Shown: positions 4,178-6,929 of the stretch, one piece after another
Layout: each line of letters starts with the position of its first letter
Position numbering within the stretch: the first letter of the stretch is position 1
Translations under genes and position numbers: made by a program
Notes under the pieces: model-generated
What the model saw: only the letters and a program-made list of their open reading frames with translations
Databases searched by the model: none
What the model was told of the DNA's origin: nothing
Assembly (NCBI GenBank): GCA_946999785.1
Contig: CAMQEO010000061.1
Span: 1 to 6,929 of the forward strand
From: an uncultured Atopobium sp.
GTDB lineage: Bacteria > Actinomycetota > Coriobacteriia > Coriobacteriales > Atopobiaceae
Length of the DNA stretch: 6,929 nt
Direction of reading: 5' to 3'

Positions 4178-6929
4178 TTAGGCATGCTCTGAACTTGTAT
4201 TTTGTTCGTCTTCCAAAAGGTCATCAATGGTACCTGCGCAATAGCGCGTGCACACAAGATCTGCTCTGTCGAGCGTTTGTGCTATATCGATATCTGCACT
4301 CATACCAAAGTCGCAATCACCGTCGCTATCCAAAAACATTTGGCGCACGCGCCACGTGCCCAATTTTTCGTCCGTGGTGTCAAAGGTGCAAAAGGTGTTT
4401 GATCGAGCGTCTGCAGTAAGCTCTATTTGGTTGTGAGCCTCATAAAACTCGTCCAATACACGCGTCCATTGGCGCGCATGCCAGCCCCATGCACCGTCGA
4501 GTTCGCCTAAAGCCGAAGCATCATGTTGAGCGGCTTTAACAACGCGTTGGAACAAAGCATTGTGAATAAAGATCATAAGTCCGCGTCTATCGGGGACGAG
4601 ATCTTGCGTTTGAGGCATACGCGGCGGCTCAGCTGCGTGTATAAGGTTGTTACCTTGCCATTCATCAAGTAACGACGAGTCGGTTGTACAAATGAGTACG
4701 TGCAGCCATGAAATAATGTCGTGTAGTTTATCATCAAGTTTGGACTCAGGAATTGTTTTTGCTAAAAATCGCCATACATCTGATAAGTATCTAAGCAGCG
4801 TTCCTTCATTTTTAATGATGCCTACAACTTGCACATAGGTTTTAAAATCGCTTGCCGTTTCAAGCATATTTCTTACGATAGATTTTGGCATAGGCGCAAA
4901 ATCCCGCGCCCAGGGTACTTGGCCACTATAGTTTTCATAGGCAGTTTTGATAAGCGATTCTAAAGGCTTTTCGTAGCTTACGTCCTCGAGACGCTCCAGC
5001 CGCTCTTCGTATTCGATACCTTCTGCCTTCATACGGCTCATAGCCTCGTTTTTTGCCTTTTTAAGCAATGCTTTCATAATTTGCGGTGGATTATCAAGTG
5101 CCGACTCAGCAAGAGAAACAACATCAAGCGCATAACTTGGACTTTGAGGATCTAGTAATTCAAGCGCCGCAAGAACAAATGGCGCGAGTGGCTGATTAAG
5201 AGCAAAATCCTCGGGGATTTCAATGGTGGGCTTATAGGTAGCTTGTATCCAGCGTTTGGGCTCGGCTACGCGCGCAAAAAGCGGGTTTGTGTCAAGGTTA
5301 TCTTCTTTATATGCTGCGCCTGTTGCGCTTAGTGCGTCTGTTACATCCGTTACGTCTGTTGCGCTTGTCTCATGTGTTACGTCTGTTTTATCTGTCACAT
5401 CTGTTACATCAGAATCAAAATCCTGATAAACCTGTTCAATAACGCCCGAATCAAGAAGCGTCGCAAAAATTTCCTGCGTTCTTCCCAAAAGTTGGGTTTT
5501 TTCTTCATCGGGGATAAACGAATTCATAATGAGAAATACAATGCGTCGAAAAGCGTGGCCTTGTTGCATAACTTCTGCAAGTACAAGCGCATGCGATATT
5601 TTAAGATGTGCGCGCAACTCTTCTGGAGAACTTTCAATAAGCTTGTGAAACGTTTTTTCGCTCCAACTCAAAAATCCTGCTGGTTGAGAAGGCGCTTTTA
5701 TGCGTCTAAGCTTTTTAGGATCGCCTTGCGCCTTTGCCTGTGCTTTAAGACGTTCGATTTCGTACACCGTTGCCTGTGCTTGTACCACGCCTTCGGTATC
5801 AAAGCCGCACCTACCTGCTCTACCTGCAATTTGATGGAATTCTCGCGCATTCAGATGGCGCATGTGCCGTCCGTCAAATTTAGTGAGCGAGTTAAAAATC
5901 ACGGTATGGATTGGGACATTGATCCCAACGCCTAAGGTATCTGTTCCGCAGATAACTGGTAAGAGTCCTTGTTGCGCAAGTTTTTCTACCAAAAGTCTGT
6001 AGCGTGGCAACATTCCTGCATGGTGTATGCCAACCCCACATGTGAGCAAGTGTTTAAGCGATTTACCATATGATGTGGTAAAACGAACGTTTTGCAAAAA
6101 TGTTTTGATTTTTTCGCGCTCCTCTTTGGTAGAAATACCAAAATTGGCAAGCGCACGCGCACTTTTTTCTGCCTCGCTTTGCGCAAAATGCACAATATAC
6201 AAAGGAGCCTCTTGTGCTTGCAAAGCTACCTTAACACTTGCTTCTAAGGATGTAGTAGCGTAGGCAAAGCGCAGAGGTACAGGACGAGGGGCATTGAGCA
6301 CCGCGTCAACGTGTCTTTTGGTCATACGCTCCAAACGTTCTGACAACGCGCTCATATTGCCAAGTGTGGCGCTCATAAGGAGAAACTGTGTATGCGGAAG
6401 CGTAAGCAGAGGTATTTGCCACGCCCAGCCACGGTCTTTATCGGCATAGTAGTGAAACTCATCCATGCACACCGCTGAAATATCAGAATTTGATCCAAAA
6501 CGCAATGAGTCATACGCAAGAATTTCTGCTGTGCAACAAATAAGAGGAGCTTCGCTATTGATAACAACGTCACCGGTAATCATACCTACTAAATCTTTGC
6601 CAAATAAGGCAGTGAGTTCAAAAAACTTTTCGCTTACCAGTGCTTTTATAGGAGCGGTATAGTACATGACGCCATTTTGAACTAGGGTAAAATAACACAT
6701 TCCAAGGGCAACCATCGATTTTCCCGAGCCAGTAGGCGTTCCTAAAATAACGTGGTTACCGCTTGCAAGGTCTAAAAGTGCCTCTTCTTGATGATCCCAG
6801 AGTGCTTTACCCGAATCTTCTGCCCAGTTTATAAATCGTTCAAGCGCTGTTTCTGGATCAAGGTGTTCAAGATTTCCCTGTTCATCAAGGGGTAAGAGCT
6901 TATATAACGAAGGAAGTTCATCCGTATGG
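4178..6929 (-). CDS. Ski2-like DEAD/DEAH-box helicase (DUF3516-type), start beyond window
   Basis: A large ATP-dependent superfamily 2 helicase, probably acting on RNA; 916 residues are visible and the true start is off the right edge. The open frame continues upstream of the ATG at 6715, and that Met directly follows the Walker lysine and serine, so it cannot be the start. Visible motifs, numbered from the first complete codon at 6928: Gln in WDHQEEAL (44-51), Walker A GTPTGSGKS (63-71), TAPIKAL (91-97), DEFH box (156-159), SATLGN (186-191), GIHHAGMLP (300-308), TDTLGVGINVP (329-339) and QIAGRAGR (366-373). The HHAGMLP and GINVP blocks are typical of Ski2/HelY-like helicases. The remaining 500 or so residues resemble the DUF3516 C-terminus of actinobacterial helicases (from memory). 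The C-terminal region contains a Thr-Asp-Val repeat at residues 506-538. It ends with acidic residues. No terminator follows before ahpC. Confidence 0.9.
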   Translation of the reverse strand, partial: HTDELPSLYKLLPLDEQGNLEHLDPETALERFINWAEDSGKALWDHQEEALLDLASGNHVILGTPTGSGKSMVALGMCYFTLVQNGVMYYTAPIKALVSEKFFELTALFGKDLVGMITGDVVINSEAPLICCTAEILAYDSLRFGSNSDISAVCMDEFHYYADKDRGWAWQIPLLTLPHTQFLLMSATLGNMSALSERLERMTKRHVDAVLNAPRPVPLRFAYATTSLEASVKVALQAQEAPLYIVHFAQSEAEKSARALANFGISTKEEREKIKTFLQNVRFTTSYGKSLKHLLTCGVGIHHAGMLPRYRLLVEKLAQQGLLPVICGTDTLGVGINVPIHTVIFNSLTKFDGRHMRHLNAREFHQIAGRAGRCGFDTEGVVQAQATVYEIERLKAQAKAQGDPKKLRRIKAPSQPAGFLSWSEKTFHKLIESSPEELRAHLKISHALVLAEVMQQGHAFRRIVFLIMNSFIPDEEKTQLLGRTQEIFATLLDSGVIEQVYQDFDSDVTDVTDKTDVTHETSATDVTDVTDALSATGAAYKEDNLDTNPLFARVAEPKRWIQATYKPTIEIPEDFALNQPLAPFVLAALELLDPQSPSYALDVVSLAESALDNPPQIMKALLKKAKNEAMSRMKAEGIEYEERLERLEDVSYEKPLESLIKTAYENYSGQVPWARDFAPMPKSIVRNMLETASDFKTYVQVVGIIKNEGTLLRYLSDVWRFLAKTIPESKLDDKLHDIISWLHVLICTTDSSLLDEWQGNNLIHAAEPPRMPQTQDLVPDRRGLMIFIHNALFQRVVKAAQHDASALGELDGAWGWHARQWTRVLDEFYEAHNQIELTADARSNTFCTFDTTDEKLGTWRVRQMFLDSDGDCDFGMSADIDIAQTLDRADLVCTRYCAGTIDDLLEDEQNTSSEHA
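5315..5413 (-). repeat. Tandem 9-bp repeat inside the helicase gene, 11 units
   Basis: Eleven in-frame nonanucleotide units with the consensus ACAGAYGTA (minus strand) encode SDV TDV TDK TDV THE TSA TDV TDV TDA LSA TGA. The units degrade toward the 3' end of the gene. The period keeps the reading frame whatever the copy number. The encoded segment is acidic, Thr-rich and probably disordered, and lies between the helicase core and the rest of the C-terminal region. Confidence 0.85.

Noticed and set aside
5315..5413. Short regular repeats considered as a CRISPR array
   Set aside because: The period is 9 bases with no spacers, and the units are in frame within a coding gene; this is a protein-coding tandem repeat.
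5372..5935. 187-codon open frame on the plus strand, opposite the helicase
   Set aside because: It lies entirely within the helicase gene, whose motifs are unmistakable. The translated protein is rich in Cys, Arg, Phe and Lys, has no recognisable motif, and looks like an antisense shadow.
6713..6715. ATG at 6715 as the helicase start
   Set aside because: It falls immediately after the Walker A lysine-serine; the frame and the rest of the nucleotide-binding motif continue upstream to the window edge.

Overview
The window holds five protein genes, all on the minus strand. In their own reading order (right to left) they are: a large Ski2-like DEAD/DEAH-box helicase whose start lies off the right edge; ahpC (typical 2-Cys peroxiredoxin); a thioredoxin-reductase-like flavoprotein with an AhpF-type dithiol module on its C-terminus; a Cof/YbjI-type HAD phosphatase; and the first 101 residues of an SPFH/band 7 membrane protein whose end lies off the left edge. 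I found no tRNA, rRNA, CRISPR array or insertion sequence.

The window looks like ordinary bacterial chromosome. Base composition appears moderate by eye (not computed). The helicase resembles the long helicases with a DUF3516-type C-terminus that I associate with Actinobacteria. An ahpC next to a stand-alone AhpF homolog is typical of anaerobes and microaerophiles. Together these suggest an anaerobic or oral/gut actinobacterium of moderate GC, such as a member of the Coriobacteriia. This is inference from family knowledge, not a match to a named genome.

The clear functional unit is the peroxide-defence pair. AhpC (3428-4012) reduces peroxides using Cys54 and Cys173. The flavoprotein (1489-3204) has all the parts needed to re-reduce it: FAD and NAD(P)H Rossmann folds, a CATC redox pair, and a distal CTMC thioredoxin-like module. 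A hairpin with a short U-run separates the two genes, so the flavoprotein may depend on partial readthrough or on its own promoter. Each intergenic gap is 165-225 bp; there is no gene-free stretch over 300 bp. The gaps contain two good terminators, candidate promoters, purine-rich Shine-Dalgarno sites and several symmetric elements that could be operators.

The most unusual details are the reversed domain order of the AhpF-like protein, its altered NADPH-specificity motif, an 11-unit nonanucleotide repeat coding Thr-Asp-Val-type triplets inside the helicase, and a bulged hairpin directly before the ahpC ribosome-binding site. I see no convincing undescribed multi-gene system here.
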